From Bacteroidales bacterium (lineage in GTDB: Bacteria; Bacteroidota; Bacteroidia; Bacteroidales; Lentimicrobiaceae): a stretch of DNA of 64,000 bases. Every line of letters begins with the position of its first letter. The stretch's first letter is position 1. Location of the stretch: contig JAEUTG010000020.1 in the NCBI GenBank assembly GCA_016788045.1, positions 124,001 to 188,000 on the forward strand, written 5' to 3'. Both the position numbers and the translations under genes were made by a program. A model generated the notes under the pieces. The model was not told the DNA's origin, ran no database searches, and was given only the letters and a program-made list of their open reading frames with translations. Of this stretch, positions 8,087-17,616 are shown piece after piece.

Positions 8087-11000
8087 ATGAGCAGATTCAC
8101 ACACTTACACGTACATTCAAAATATTCCATCCTCGACGGGGCTGCTGAAATCAGCCAGATGTATAAAAAGGCCGTCAGTGACAACATGCCTGCCATTGCC
8201 CTCACCGATCATGGCAACATGTACGGGGTTTTCAAGTTTGTTGCCGAAGCCGAGAAGTACAACAAAAAAGGCGAACCACCGGTAATCAAACCAATTGTCG
8301 GTTGTGAGTTTTACCTGGTTGAAGACCGTCATAAAAAGCAGTTTACCCGCGAGCAGAAGGACTACCGCTATCATCAGCTTTTGCTGGCCAAAAACATCAC
8401 CGGCTACAACAACATCGTGAAGCTCTGTTCACTGGGCTACATGGAAGGGCTGTACAGCAAGTATCCGCGTATCGACAAAGAGTTGATTCTCCAGTACCAC
8501 GAAGGGCTGATCGCCACCACCTGCTGTCTGGCTGCTGAGGTTCCCCGGGCCATCATGAACAAGGGTGAAGAGGAAGCTGAAAAGCTGTTTAAATGGTGGC
8601 TCGATCTTTTCGGTGAAGATTATTATGTTGAATTACAGCGCCATGGCATCGCCGATCAGGACAAGGTGAACGAGGTGCTGGTGCGTTTTGCCCGCAAGTA
8701 CAATGTGAAAATCATTGCGACCAACGATACCCATTATGTAGAGCAGGATTTCTACAATGCCCACGACATCCTGCTGTGTGTGAATACCGGTGAAAAGCAG
8801 AGCACGCCCTCATCGAAGGACTACAACGACGAGGAATCCTCGGTAAAAGGCAAGCGCTTTGCCTTCTACAACGATCAGTTTTATTTCAAAACCACGGCTG
8901 AGATGGAGAGCCTCTTCTCCGATCTGCCTGAATCTATCGACAATACCAACGAAATTGCCGGAAAGGTTGAGCTGCTCAACCTGAAGAAGGACATCATGCT
9001 GCCGCATTTCGCGCTTCCGCAGGGCTACACCGACCAGTTTGATTACCTGCGCGACCTCACTTACCTGGGGGCAAAACGGCTTTATGGTGACATCAGCCCG
9101 CAGCTTGAAGAGCGGCTCTCTTTTGAGCTGGGCACCATCCGCAACATGGGTTTTACCGGTTATTTTCTGATTGTGGGCGATTTTATCAAGGCAGGTCGCG
9201 ACCTGGGGGTCTTTATCGGCCCGGGCAGGGGCTCTGCCGCCGGCTCGGTGGTGGCTTACTGCATCGGCATCACCAAGATCGACCCGATGAAATACGGGCT
9301 GCTGTTTGAGCGGTTCCTGAACCCCGACCGCAAGAGTATGCCCGATATCGATACCGATTTCGACGATGAGGGGCGACAGAAAGTAATTGATTATGTGGTA
9401 GATAAATATGGGCGCAATCAGGTTGCCCAGATTGTGACCTACGGCACCATGGCAGCCAAAAGCTCCATCAAGGATGTGGCCCGTGTGCTCGATCTGCCCC
9501 TCAACGAAGCCAATACCCTCGCCAAACTGGTTCCCGATAAACCCGGCATCGAGCTCAAACGGGTGATGCTGGCCCCCATCGACGGGGAAAAGGGGCTCAA
9601 AGACAAGGAACAGCTTACCACCGAAGACATCGAGGATGTAAAGAAACTGCGTGAAATTGCCAAAAGCTCAGGGCCTCAGGCTGCGGTGCTCAAAGAAGCC
9701 ATTGCCCTGGAAGGCTCGGTGCGCAGCACCGGCATCCACGCCGCCGGAATCATCATCGCGCCCTCCGATCTTACAGAGATCATCCCCGTGCACACTTCGA
9801 AAGAAACCGATCTGCTGATTACCCAGTTTGAGGGCAAGGAGATTGAAAATGCAGGCGTAATCAAGATGGACTTCCTGGGCCTTAAAACCCTCACCATCAT
9901 CCGCGATGCCCTCAGGATGATAGAGGAGAATCACGGGGTGAAGATTGAGATCGACGAAGTACCCCTCGACGACAAAAAGACCTTCGAGCTTTATCAGCGT
10001 GGTGAAACCAACGGAACCTTCCAGTTTGAGTCGGCCAACATGCAGAAGTACCTGCGCGAGCTGAAACCCGATAAGTTTGAAGACCTCATTGCCATGAATG
10101 CCCTCTACCGTCCGGGTCCCATGGAGTACATCCCCAACTTCATCGCGCGTAAGTTTGGCCGCGAGCCGGTTACCTACGATGTACCCGAGATGCAGGAGTA
10201 CCTCGAGGAAACATACGGCATTACCGTGTACCAGGAACAGGTGATGCTGCTTTCGCAGAAGCTGGCCAACTTCACCAAGGGCGATGCCGATACCCTGCGT
10301 AAGGCCATGGGGAAAAAGGACCTGAAGACCCTGGAGGAGAAGAAGAGTAAGTTTATGGAGGGCTGTGCCGCCAACAAGCTCGACCTAAAAATCTGTGAGA
10401 AAATATGGACCGACTGGCAGGCATTTGCACAGTATGCCTTCAACAAGTCGCACTCAACCTGCTACGCGTTTGTGGCTTTCCAGACCGCCTGGCTCAAAGC
10501 CAATTACCCGCCCGAATACATGGCCTCGGTGCTTACCCACAACCTGAGCGACATCAAGAAAATTACCTTTTTCATTGATGAAACCCGTCGCATGGGCATC
10601 CCTGTTCTGAGTCCTGATGTAAATGAATCGGCCTACGACTTTGCTGTGAACAAGCGTGGTGAGATCCGTTTTGGGATGGGAGCCGTAAAGGGCGTTGGGG
10701 AGAATGCCGTGAGTGCCCTCATCGAAGAACGCAAAGCCAATGGCCCCTTCCTCAGTATTTTCGACCTTACGCGAAGGGTAAACCTGCGTACTGTAAACCG
10801 GCGGAACCTCGAAGCCCTGGCCATGGCCGGTGCCTTCGATACCTTTGAAGGAACCCACCGGGCTCAGTTTTTCTACAAAGACAACGCTGATGGACTTTCG
10901 TTTCTCGAGAAAGTGCTCAAACATGCTGCTGACCATCAGGCGCAGAAGTCGGGACTTCAGGCCAGCCTTTTCGGTGGGGATTCCGATGCTGAGATGCCCG

Positions 11001-11677
11001 AGATAAAGATGCCCGTCTGCGAACCCTGGACCAACCTCGAACAACTGAAAAACGAAAAGGAAGTCACGGGTTTCTACATGTCGGGTCACCCGCTCGATGA
11101 CTATAAATACGAAATAGAAGCCTTTTGCAGGAATCAGGTTGCCGATATCCGCGAAGAGAACCTGAGCAGCATCGTGGGTCAGAAGCTCACCCTGGCCGGG
11201 ATTATCACCGCCGCCAGCCACCGGGTGTCGAAGCAGAATAAGCCCTTCGGGTCCTTCACCCTTGAAGACTGGAACGATAGTGTGCAACTGAACATGTTTT
11301 CGGAAGACTACCTCAGGCACAAACACATGCTGGAAGAGGGGATGGCCCTGATGATTTCCGGAACGGTACAGAAGCGCTTCCGCGATTCCGATCAGTACGA
11401 GTTTAAGATTGCCACCATGAGTTTGCTCTCCGAGGCTCTGGAGAAGATGACCAGCCGCATTACCCTCAGCATGAGTTCCTACAGTGTGAGCAACGACCTG
11501 ATCGGGAAGCTCAGGGAAGCCGTTCAGGAAAACAAAGGCAATTGCCGGCTTGTGATTGATCTGCACGATGAAGCTGCGCGCCTGAATGTGAAGCTCCAAT
11601 CGCGGCACAGAACAGAGCCCCGACGATTCCTCGAGAAAGTAAGGCTGCTTCCGGAAATCAACATCGCCCTTTCTTAG
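8087..11677 (+). CDS. dnaE: DNA polymerase III alpha subunit
   Basis: A 1196-residue C-family replicative polymerase. Domains in order: PHP (residues ~1-230, FTHLHVHSKYSILDGA with the metal-binding His pair, and LTDHGNMYG), polymerase palm with GPGRGSAAGSVVAYCIG near 385 and the catalytic acidic triplet in PDIDTDFDDEGR near 418, fingers with FQFESANMQKYLREL near 645 and YGITVYQEQVM near 715, tandem HhH region (RFGMGAVKGVGENAVSAL near 865), and an OB fold near 1035-1110. The length is normal. Start is ATG preceded by an A-rich stretch. A divergent gene lies 324 bases upstream. Confidence 0.97.
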   Translation: MSRFTHLHVHSKYSILDGAAEISQMYKKAVSDNMPAIALTDHGNMYGVFKFVAEAEKYNKKGEPPVIKPIVGCEFYLVEDRHKKQFTREQKDYRYHQLLLAKNITGYNNIVKLCSLGYMEGLYSKYPRIDKELILQYHEGLIATTCCLAAEVPRAIMNKGEEEAEKLFKWWLDLFGEDYYVELQRHGIADQDKVNEVLVRFARKYNVKIIATNDTHYVEQDFYNAHDILLCVNTGEKQSTPSSKDYNDEESSVKGKRFAFYNDQFYFKTTAEMESLFSDLPESIDNTNEIAGKVELLNLKKDIMLPHFALPQGYTDQFDYLRDLTYLGAKRLYGDISPQLEERLSFELGTIRNMGFTGYFLIVGDFIKAGRDLGVFIGPGRGSAAGSVVAYCIGITKIDPMKYGLLFERFLNPDRKSMPDIDTDFDDEGRQKVIDYVVDKYGRNQVAQIVTYGTMAAKSSIKDVARVLDLPLNEANTLAKLVPDKPGIELKRVMLAPIDGEKGLKDKEQLTTEDIEDVKKLREIAKSSGPQAAVLKEAIALEGSVRSTGIHAAGIIIAPSDLTEIIPVHTSKETDLLITQFEGKEIENAGVIKMDFLGLKTLTIIRDALRMIEENHGVKIEIDEVPLDDKKTFELYQRGETNGTFQFESANMQKYLRELKPDKFEDLIAMNALYRPGPMEYIPNFIARKFGREPVTYDVPEMQEYLEETYGITVYQEQVMLLSQKLANFTKGDADTLRKAMGKKDLKTLEEKKSKFMEGCAANKLDLKICEKIWTDWQAFAQYAFNKSHSTCYAFVAFQTAWLKANYPPEYMASVLTHNLSDIKKITFFIDETRRMGIPVLSPDVNESAYDFAVNKRGEIRFGMGAVKGVGENAVSALIEERKANGPFLSIFDLTRRVNLRTVNRRNLEALAMAGAFDTFEGTHRAQFFYKDNADGLSFLEKVLKHAADHQAQKSGLQASLFGGDSDAEMPEIKMPVCEPWTNLEQLKNEKEVTGFYMSGHPLDDYKYEIEAFCRNQVADIREENLSSIVGQKLTLAGIITAASHRVSKQNKPFGSFTLEDWNDSVQLNMFSEDYLRHKHMLEEGMALMISGTVQKRFRDSDQYEFKIATMSLLSEALEKMTSRITLSMSSYSVSNDLIGKLREAVQENKGNCRLVIDLHDEAARLNVKLQSRHRTEPRRFLEKVRLLPEINIALS

Positions 11678-12029
11678 AACATCCCGGGAGGCTTTGTGAA
11701 TCTCTATCTTGAAAAATTGTAATGAAATCAATGGCAGTGATTCAGCGATAAAGCGCATAGGACAGATGGTTCGCTGCCAGGCCGGCCTGATAAGGGGAAG
11801 AAATACATTAACCTGATCGCAACACAGCGGAGTTCGGTAAAAATATTCCGTGTGATTATCGGTTTATTGATGTGAACTTTTGATTTTCAGTGACTTTGAG
11901 GGAAAAAGATGCCGGCGTCAATCTTTTTTCATAAAAGATGCACAGGAACCTGCAAAGCTGGAGAGACTGAAGAAATATTCGTTAATTTTGAACCCGATCA
12001 CCAAATAGTTGAACTTAACACATACAGTC
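11678..12029. other. Intergenic spacer before trxA
   Basis: About 350 bases without a supported gene between dnaE and trxA. The only signal seen is a TAATTTTG (11983-11990), which fits the -7 promoter element and would give a leader of about 30 bases for trxA; no convincing -33 element is at the usual spacing. Confidence 0.4.
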
Positions 12030-12347
12030 ATGGCACTTGAATTAACCGATGCTAATTTTGAAGAACTTGTACTTAAAACCGACAAACCCGCTATTGTTGA
12101 CCTCTGGGCTGAATGGTGCGGACCCTGCCGCATGGTAGGCCCGCTGGTTGAAGAGATCGCCCGCGAATACGAAGGCCGCGCTGTCGTCGGGAAACTCGAT
12201 GTTGACAGCAATCCCGGCATCTCAACAAAATACGGTATCCGGAATATTCCAACCATTCTGTTTTTCAAGAACGGCGAAATCGCCGACAAACAGGTGGGTG
12301 CGGTTCCGAAATCGGTACTGGTGGGTAAACTCGAAAAACTACTGTAA
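12030..12347 (+). CDS. trxA: Thioredoxin
   Basis: A 105-residue cytoplasmic thioredoxin with the active site LWAEWCGPCRMVGP (Cys pair near residues 31 and 34), the cis-proline segment NIPTILFFKNGE and the usual length. It reduces protein disulfides. An in-frame ATG 21 bases upstream adds MNLTHTV and is less likely. The gene ends in a clear terminator and is probably monocistronic. Confidence 0.95.
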   Translation: MALELTDANFEELVLKTDKPAIVDLWAEWCGPCRMVGPLVEEIAREYEGRAVVGKLDVDSNPGISTKYGIRNIPTILFFKNGEIADKQVGAVPKSVLVGKLEKLL

Positions 12348-12364
12348 ATCAGAAGGATAACCCC

Positions 12365-12400
12365 GGGGGGCTCCTGATTGCAGCGGCCCCCCTTTTTTTT
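12365..12400 (+). terminator. Rho-independent terminator of trxA
   Basis: GGGGGGC (12365-12371) pairs with GCCCCCC (12386-12392) and is followed directly by eight T residues. It ends the trxA transcript 18 bases after the stop codon. Confidence 0.85.
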
Positions 12401-12421
12401 CACAGCAAAATTCCAGGCAAA

Positions 12422-13357
12422 GTGCCCATTTCGATAGATCAGGCCCGTTTCGATGATTTCAGCCCGCTGGAGATCCTTGCCCGTCAGGTGGTGGAGGGTT
12501 TCATTACCGGACTGCACAAAAGTCCGTTTCACGGTTTCTCGGTCGAGTTTGCCGAACACCGGCTCTACAACCAGGGCGAATCGGTAAAGCACATCGACTG
12601 GAAGCTGTTTGGCCGCACCGACAAGATGTTTGTCAAACGCTATGAGGAAGAGACCAACCTGCGCTGTCAGATTGTGATCGACGGCAGTTCATCGATGTTC
12701 TTCCCGATGAAGGATTCGGCCACGCCCGAAGCCGCCAACAAGATGGCGTTTTCGGTGTATTCGGCCGCTGCGGTGATGTTTCTGCTGCGTAAACAGCGCG
12801 ATGCCGCAGGGCTCAGCGTTTTCGACAGCGAGGTAAGCCTCCATACCGAAGCCCACAGCAATGCGGTGCACCTGAGAATGCTCTACAACCATCTTGAGCA
12901 GTTGCTCAATCCACCCTCCGATGTAAGGGGGAAAACCACTTCGGCTGCGGCTGCCCTTCACCAGATTGCCGACAACATTCACAAGCGTTCGCTGGTGGTG
13001 ATTTTCAGCGATATGCTCGACAGCAGTGCCGCACAGGAAGAGTTGTTCCCGGCCCTGCAGCACCTGAGGCACAACAAGCACGAAGTCATTCTGTTTCATG
13101 TTTATGATAAACAGAAGGAAGTGGATTTTGCCTATGATAACAAGCCCCTGCGTTTTGTCGATATGGAGTCGGGCGAAGAACTGAAGGTAAAGCCTCACGA
13201 GGTGAGGGCCGGTTACCGCGAACGCATGCAGGCGTTTAAGTCAGCACTTGCCGTCCGTTGCGCCGGTTACCACATCGACCTTGTGGAAGCCGATATCAAC
13301 CTGGGATACCAACAGGTGTTGCTGCCCTACCTGCTCAAAAGGGTGAGGATGCACTGA
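12422..13357 (+). CDS. DUF58 domain-containing vWA-like protein
   Basis: A 311-residue protein of the DUF58 family. The family hallmark GFSVEFAEHRLYNQGES followed by HIDWKLFGRTDKMFVKRYEEE is at about residues 35-80, and a vWA-like fold follows with the MIDAS-type IDGSSSMFF near 90. DUF58 proteins usually act with MoxR AAA+ ATPases, but no moxR is next to it here. The first codon is GTG at 12422; there is no ATG nearby, and the gene begins only 22 bases after the trxA terminator, so the promoter must overlap the terminator or transcription reads through. The protein is predicted cytoplasmic. Confidence 0.85.
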   Translation: MPISIDQARFDDFSPLEILARQVVEGFITGLHKSPFHGFSVEFAEHRLYNQGESVKHIDWKLFGRTDKMFVKRYEEETNLRCQIVIDGSSSMFFPMKDSATPEAANKMAFSVYSAAAVMFLLRKQRDAAGLSVFDSEVSLHTEAHSNAVHLRMLYNHLEQLLNPPSDVRGKTTSAAAALHQIADNIHKRSLVVIFSDMLDSSAAQEELFPALQHLRHNKHEVILFHVYDKQKEVDFAYDNKPLRFVDMESGEELKVKPHEVRAGYRERMQAFKSALAVRCAGYHIDLVEADINLGYQQVLLPYLLKRVRMH

Positions 13358-13365
13358 GGTGAATT

Positions 13366-13400
13366 TCTAATATCCAATGTCCAATGTCCAATTTCCAAAC
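13366..13400. repeat. Short heptamer repeat remnant
   Basis: CCAATGTCCAATGTCCAATTTCC read on the other strand gives TTGGAAA, TTGGACA and TTGGACA, the same 7-base family as the array at 1-480. Confidence 0.6.
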
Positions 13401-13513
13401 AGGCTGCTGGTTTACTGGCCAGGGGAGGGGGCTTGCAGTCTGCTATAAAGTAGTCAGGTTTTTAATATCCAAAATCAGATTCACCTTATGTCTTAATTCT
13501 GACCTCTGTCTTC

Positions 13514-13978
13514 TTACTTTATCTCCATCTCTGCCCACTTTCTAACCATTTCCGCTTCCTTCCGGATAACATCAGCTTCCGGTGCCGTCTGCCAGTTCTC
13601 CAATGTTTCCAAAACTTCCGGGGGCAGTTGCGTCAGATCGTTCTGATAGAAATACATATACAGCACCAACACCCTCAGCCAGTCCAAACGCTCATTGTTG
13701 TCTGCAGGAGCGGTGGCTGCGGTCAGGTAGTTCCCGAAGGATTGCAACAGCATGTCATTTTGTGGTAAAGGCGGCACCAGCAGATTGAGCTTGCGCAGGG
13801 CAACGAAGCGGGGTAATTGCGGAACTATGGTGCGGTGATTGAAATAATCATCAGGGATATCAATTGTGATAGATTCTTCCTGAAAGTTCACCCACAGATA
13901 GAGCGAATCAATGGGTTGCTGGGCATGTGAGTAGCCGCACAGCGCGATAAAGAATAGGAGTATGAGTACTTTTTTCAT
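13514..13978 (-). CDS. Hypothetical periplasmic protein with signal peptide
   Basis: A 154-residue protein I do not recognise. It has a Sec signal peptide (MKKVLILLFFIALCGYSHAQ, cleavage after AHA-type site near 19). The mature part is acidic and helical, with many Leu-Pro pairs (LPRFVAL, LPQNDMLL, LPPEVLETLENW) and no Cys. There is no lipobox, membrane helix or T9SS tail. It stands alone between the DUF58 gene and a repeat-rich spacer. Confidence 0.7.
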   Translation of the reverse strand: MKKVLILLFFIALCGYSHAQQPIDSLYLWVNFQEESITIDIPDDYFNHRTIVPQLPRFVALRKLNLLVPPLPQNDMLLQSFGNYLTAATAPADNNERLDWLRVLVLYMYFYQNDLTQLPPEVLETLENWQTAPEADVIRKEAEMVRKWAEMEIK

Positions 13979-14294
13979 AACAAAGAGGTTAAAGAATCAC
14001 GCAAAGACGCGAAGACGCAAAGAATTTTTTTAAAATAATTCTTGCTTTGAGAGATCTGCCTTAAAGTGATAAGAAATTGATTGATAAATTATTGTATAGT
14101 CTTTGCGTCTTTGCGTGAAACGCATCAGAACATCAAAATATCTTTGTGTCCTGGCGTCTTTGCCTGCCTGTTCGCACAGGCAGACAGGCGTGAAACACGC
14201 CAGAACATCAAAACAGCCTTTTTAACGCCAGAACTTCAAATCCTCTTTGCGTCCTTGCGTCTTTGCGTGAGTTACGCTGGCACATCAAAAGCGC
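13979..14294. repeat. Degenerate CTTTGCGTC-type tandem repeats
   Basis: A 316-base spacer filled with variants of CTTTGCGTC/TTTGCGTGA on both strands (13,990-14,025 and 14,100-14,280) and about three copies of a longer unit ending in (C)AGAAC(A/T)TCAAA near 14,125, 14,200 and 14,230. A palindrome of the GCCTGTCTGCCTG type is embedded at 14,161-14,190. No gene is supported here. Confidence 0.75.
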
Positions 14295-15881
14295 TCACTC
14301 CACCACAAACCTCGCCTTGCCCATCTGTTTATTGCCCGAATACACCACCGCCATATACAGCCCCGGCCGCCAGCCTGAAATGCTGAGCCCGGTTTCGTTT
14401 ACGCCTGAGTTTACCGGCAGTTCGGCCAGTTGCCGGCCGAAAATATCGTAGCAGATTACCCGTATATTCTTATGGTACTCTGTATTTTCAAGCAAAAAGC
14501 GCACATAATCCTTTGCCGGGTTGGGCGCGGGGGTGATGGGGATCAGGCTGATGCGGGCCTCATATTCATTGCGGGTGGGAATATCCTCCACATTTACAAT
14601 TACATCGCAATCGCTCAGATCAATGGTTTTTGAAACAATGGGATCGGGGCAGAGGTAATCGTAATTAAGATTGAATGGATATAATTTATCATAAACTAAA
14701 GAATCTATGAGCTTTGTCATTATAATGTCCTGATAATTTTGGGTAGTTCCCCCAATTAAAAACTTATTATCTGAAGTTTTAATAAATGCGCTTGGCCATT
14801 TGGCTTCAGGTTTTAGAAATGACTTTTTCCAACCCCCTAAGGTATCAAGTTCATGAACGGCAAGACACCCGTTGAGTCCCCAGATATCATCTGTCATACT
14901 TGTCATGGCGAATAATCTATCATTTTCCAGAAATGTCATATATGCCAAATAGCCATTCGCAACTTTTCCATCCATTTCAGGAATTATCACAATACTATCA
15001 TAAAGAATTACTCCTGTGGTGTCAGCAACCAGCAGAGCAGGTGTTGTATTCCCATTCGTGAATCCAGATCCCAGATATAATAGTCCAGTATTTTTTTGTA
15101 ATACTGAGCGAATTGAAACCATTCCAAGATATTGCTGATCGTTTAACACAATTACCCATTTTTCATTTCTTGTACTGTCAATTCCTATCATCATTCCCTT
15201 AGAGATAACACCACCGCTTAAAGTGTCTATCCATCCGCACATGCCGGAAATATAATAATTGTTCCGTGAATCTGATATAAGATCATAACCACTGTTATCA
15301 TAGATTAAGGGGTGAATGGAATTTTCCGCATAAGGCTGAATCCATTTAATATTGCCAAAGGAATCAAATCTGAACAGACTGATATCCGTTTTCTCATAAT
15401 TTGGATACCTCTCAAACCCATGCGCGAGCATTGTATATCCTCCGTCTGCGGTCTGAATTATTTTTTTGCCCCAAGCGATATCCGGATTAGAAAAATGCAG
15501 GCACCATTCAAGGTTTCCACAAGGATCAAATTTCATTATTCCTATATCTGTACTACCGGTGTTGGTAAAACTTCCACATAATATAAATCCACCATCTTGA
15601 GTCGAAAGAATATATTCCGGGATGGTACGTTGATTTGAACCTGTGCCAGACCCTAAAATGAAATCATAAAGAATATTCCCATTTATATCAGTTTTTACAA
15701 TCCAGGATCTTGAATCAGGATAATCATTCAGTCTTCCTAAAATCAGGAAGCCCCGGTCATATGACTCTGCTAAGTGGCAAAATACTTCCTGTCTGCCCTG
15801 AATACCTATAATTTTCTCCCATATCTGCGCATTGCAGAAGATAGAGGAAATTAACATTATTGTAAGTAAATTTGCTTTCAT
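14295..15881 (-). CDS. T9SS type A sorting domain-containing protein
   Basis: A 528-residue secreted protein. Signal peptide (MKANLLTIMLISSIFCNAQ), then repeated blocks of a WD/Kelch-like kind (STQDGGFILCGSF, TADGGYTMLAHG, TSDNKFLIGGTT) typical of Bacteroidota surface propellers. The last ~85 residues, from PAPNPAKDYVRFLL to GKARFVVE, are a type A T9SS sorting domain. The ligand is unknown. AT-rich codon use in the middle portion (15,000-15,800) differs from the GC-rich 3' end, hinting at a mosaic origin, though this may only reflect amino-acid content. Confidence 0.85.
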   Translation of the reverse strand: MKANLLTIMLISSIFCNAQIWEKIIGIQGRQEVFCHLAESYDRGFLILGRLNDYPDSRSWIVKTDINGNILYDFILGSGTGSNQRTIPEYILSTQDGGFILCGSFTNTGSTDIGIMKFDPCGNLEWCLHFSNPDIAWGKKIIQTADGGYTMLAHGFERYPNYEKTDISLFRFDSFGNIKWIQPYAENSIHPLIYDNSGYDLISDSRNNYYISGMCGWIDTLSGGVISKGMMIGIDSTRNEKWVIVLNDQQYLGMVSIRSVLQKNTGLLYLGSGFTNGNTTPALLVADTTGVILYDSIVIIPEMDGKVANGYLAYMTFLENDRLFAMTSMTDDIWGLNGCLAVHELDTLGGWKKSFLKPEAKWPSAFIKTSDNKFLIGGTTQNYQDIIMTKLIDSLVYDKLYPFNLNYDYLCPDPIVSKTIDLSDCDVIVNVEDIPTRNEYEARISLIPITPAPNPAKDYVRFLLENTEYHKNIRVICYDIFGRQLAELPVNSGVNETGLSISGWRPGLYMAVVYSGNKQMGKARFVVE

Positions 15882-16386
15882 AATTATGGGTTAAATTCTG
15901 TGGTTTTGATTTACAACCTTTTTAATAATTAGAACAATCATCAGGGAACTTTAAAATAAAGCGGTCCGGAATTCCATGCATTTTTTGTTAATGCATCGTT
16001 TACTTAATAATAGTGTAACTCTGTTTGAGATTTGACTCACATAAATTTTTAACAAATACATTCCAAATCACTATAGTCCGGTTAACTATATAATTGATCA
16101 ATGAGGTTCTTCGCCGCCACCAAGCCCCCTTTCTTATAGAAACCATGTATAACATTTTCATTCTGAGCTTGTCTGCTTGTTGCTCAAGCAAACAAGCAGG
16201 CCTGCCAGTTTGCACAGGCAGACAGGTGTTAGCGAAGAACCGACCGAAGGGAGCCTGCCTGACTGCGTCAGACAGACAGGCTCACCGAAGGTAATCTCAT
16301 AATTTTACCGGACAACAGTGATTCCAAATATAAGAAAAGTTTTTTACCATTTAGTCATTTATTTAGTCATTGCTATTTACTGTAAT
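15882..16386. other. Intergenic region with palindromic repeat element
   Basis: About 500 bases with no supported gene. GGTTCTTCGC (16105-16114) and its inverted copy GCGAAGAACC (16232-16241) bracket a run of palindromes of the GCAGACAGG family (16,170-16,228), and a further palindrome follows at 16,253-16,281. The layout resembles a small non-autonomous element. The rest is AT-rich. Confidence 0.6.
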
Positions 16387-17205
16387 TTACTTAGGTTCCC
16401 CCATTAAATAGGCCTCAAACAATCGGGTGAGCGATTTCTCGGCCAGTGCAGCAGTCTCCAGAATGTCAGACAGTTTTACCGGTTTCAGGTTGTCGGGGTC
16501 GCATTCGTCGGTGATCACACTCACTGCCACGCAGGGCAGTTTCAGGTGGTTGGCCGTAATCACCTCCGGCACGGTTGACATGCCCACCACATCGGCCCCG
16601 ATGATGCGGAGGTAGCGGTATTCAGCGGCTGTTTCGAGGTTGGGCCCGGGCACTGCAGCATAGACGCCTTCGCACAGCCTCAGGTGGCTTTCCGCAGCAA
16701 CCTGCCGCATCCTTGTGAGCAGTCCGGGGTGGAATGCCTGGCTCATGTCGGGAAACCGTACGCCAAGGTCCTCGTCGTTGGGACCCAGCAACGGGTTGCT
16801 GCCCAGCAGGTTGATGTGGTCGGTGATCAGCATCAGACTGCCTTTACCAAAATCCGGATTGATGCCCCCGGCCGCGTTTGACAGCATTAACTGCTGTATC
16901 CCAAGCTGCTTCATCACCCTGACGGGGAAAGCAATCCGCTCCATGGAATAGCCTTCGTAATAATGAAACCTGCCCTGCATAGCCAGCACCCTGTGCCCGC
17001 AGAGGTCCCCGTAAATCAGCTTCCCGTGGTGGGTCTCCACGGTAGAAACCGGGAAGCCGGGAATGTCTTCGTAGTTTAACACCACCTCCGGTCTGATGCG
17101 TTGAGCCAGTTCGCCCAGGCCGGTGCCGAGTACGATGCCCGTATCGGGATTCAACATACCTTTGCGGCGGAGAAATTCTGCTGTTTCATTGATCTGTGGG
17201 TTCAT
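16387..17205 (-). CDS. punA: Purine-nucleoside phosphorylase
   Basis: A 272-residue family-2 (trimeric) PNP that cleaves purine nucleosides with phosphate to base plus ribose 1-phosphate. Motifs seen: GTGLGELAQRI, the HHGKLIYGD segment, AMQGRFHYYEGY, SNAAGGINPDFGKGSLMLI with phosphate and purine contacts, GPNLETAAEYRYLR and GMSTVPEV. The start at 17205 gives MNPQINETAEFL, as in relatives; an upstream in-frame ATG would add 12 residues. Single gene, divergent from the DUF493 gene. Confidence 0.93.
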   Translation of the reverse strand: MNPQINETAEFLRRKGMLNPDTGIVLGTGLGELAQRIRPEVVLNYEDIPGFPVSTVETHHGKLIYGDLCGHRVLAMQGRFHYYEGYSMERIAFPVRVMKQLGIQQLMLSNAAGGINPDFGKGSLMLITDHINLLGSNPLLGPNDEDLGVRFPDMSQAFHPGLLTRMRQVAAESHLRLCEGVYAAVPGPNLETAAEYRYLRIIGADVVGMSTVPEVITANHLKLPCVAVSVITDECDPDNLKPVKLSDILETAALAEKSLTRLFEAYLMGEPK

Positions 17206-17333
17206 AAGCGGATAGTTGAGGCCAGAAGATTGTCCATGCAAAATAAACCCAAATTGAGCGGATTGAAAAGGAAAATCGGTCTGCCCGGATAAACAAAAAG
17301 GCTTTTCACTCCTTTACACATAAAAAGGCATTC

Positions 17334-17612
17334 ATGGCGATCGACGAACAATTTCTGAAGAGGCTTGAAGATCAGCTCTCACAGCATACCACCTGGCCGG
17401 CAGTTTACATGTTCAAATTTATCATCCCCGGCAGCAACCAGGGCTATGCACAGCTGAGGTTCCTCTTCGGGGAGGAATCAAGACTTTTTACCCGCCCTTC
17501 TTCCGGTGGAAAGTATATTTCGGTTACCGTGAAGGAACTGATGCTGAACCCTTCCGAAATCATTGAACGTTACCGCAAGGCTGCTGAAATCGATGGACTC
17601 ATTGCGTTGTAA
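17334..17612 (+). CDS. DUF493 (YbeD-like) family protein
   Basis: A 92-residue small cytoplasmic protein with the ferredoxin-like DUF493 pattern: WPAVYMFKFIIPGSNQGYAQL near the start, GKYISVTVKELM in the middle and a helical end (EIIERYRKAAEIDGLIAL). E. coli YbeD belongs to this family; its role is unclear, with a proposed regulatory function near lipoate metabolism. No lipoate genes are nearby. Confidence 0.85.
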   Translation: MAIDEQFLKRLEDQLSQHTTWPAVYMFKFIIPGSNQGYAQLRFLFGEESRLFTRPSSGGKYISVTVKELMLNPSEIIERYRKAAEIDGLIAL

Positions 17613-17616
17613 GGGG

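Noticed and set aside
10454..11758. 434-codon open frame antisense to dnaE
   Set aside because: It lies wholly inside the coding strand of a highly conserved gene, has no recognisable domain, and long antisense frames are expected in GC-rich codon-biased genes.
14260..14300. Sigma-54 promoter starting TGGCAC
   Set aside because: The -12 part (TTGC) is not present at the required spacing, and the downstream gene is on the other strand.
15000..15800. Recent horizontal transfer within the T9SS cargo gene
   Set aside because: AT-rich composition is seen but amino-acid make-up (many Asn, Ile, Lys) may explain it, and there are no transfer-related flanks.
16000..16215. 71-codon frame near the palindromic element
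   Set aside because: Part of its length is the repeat element itself; no independent support.
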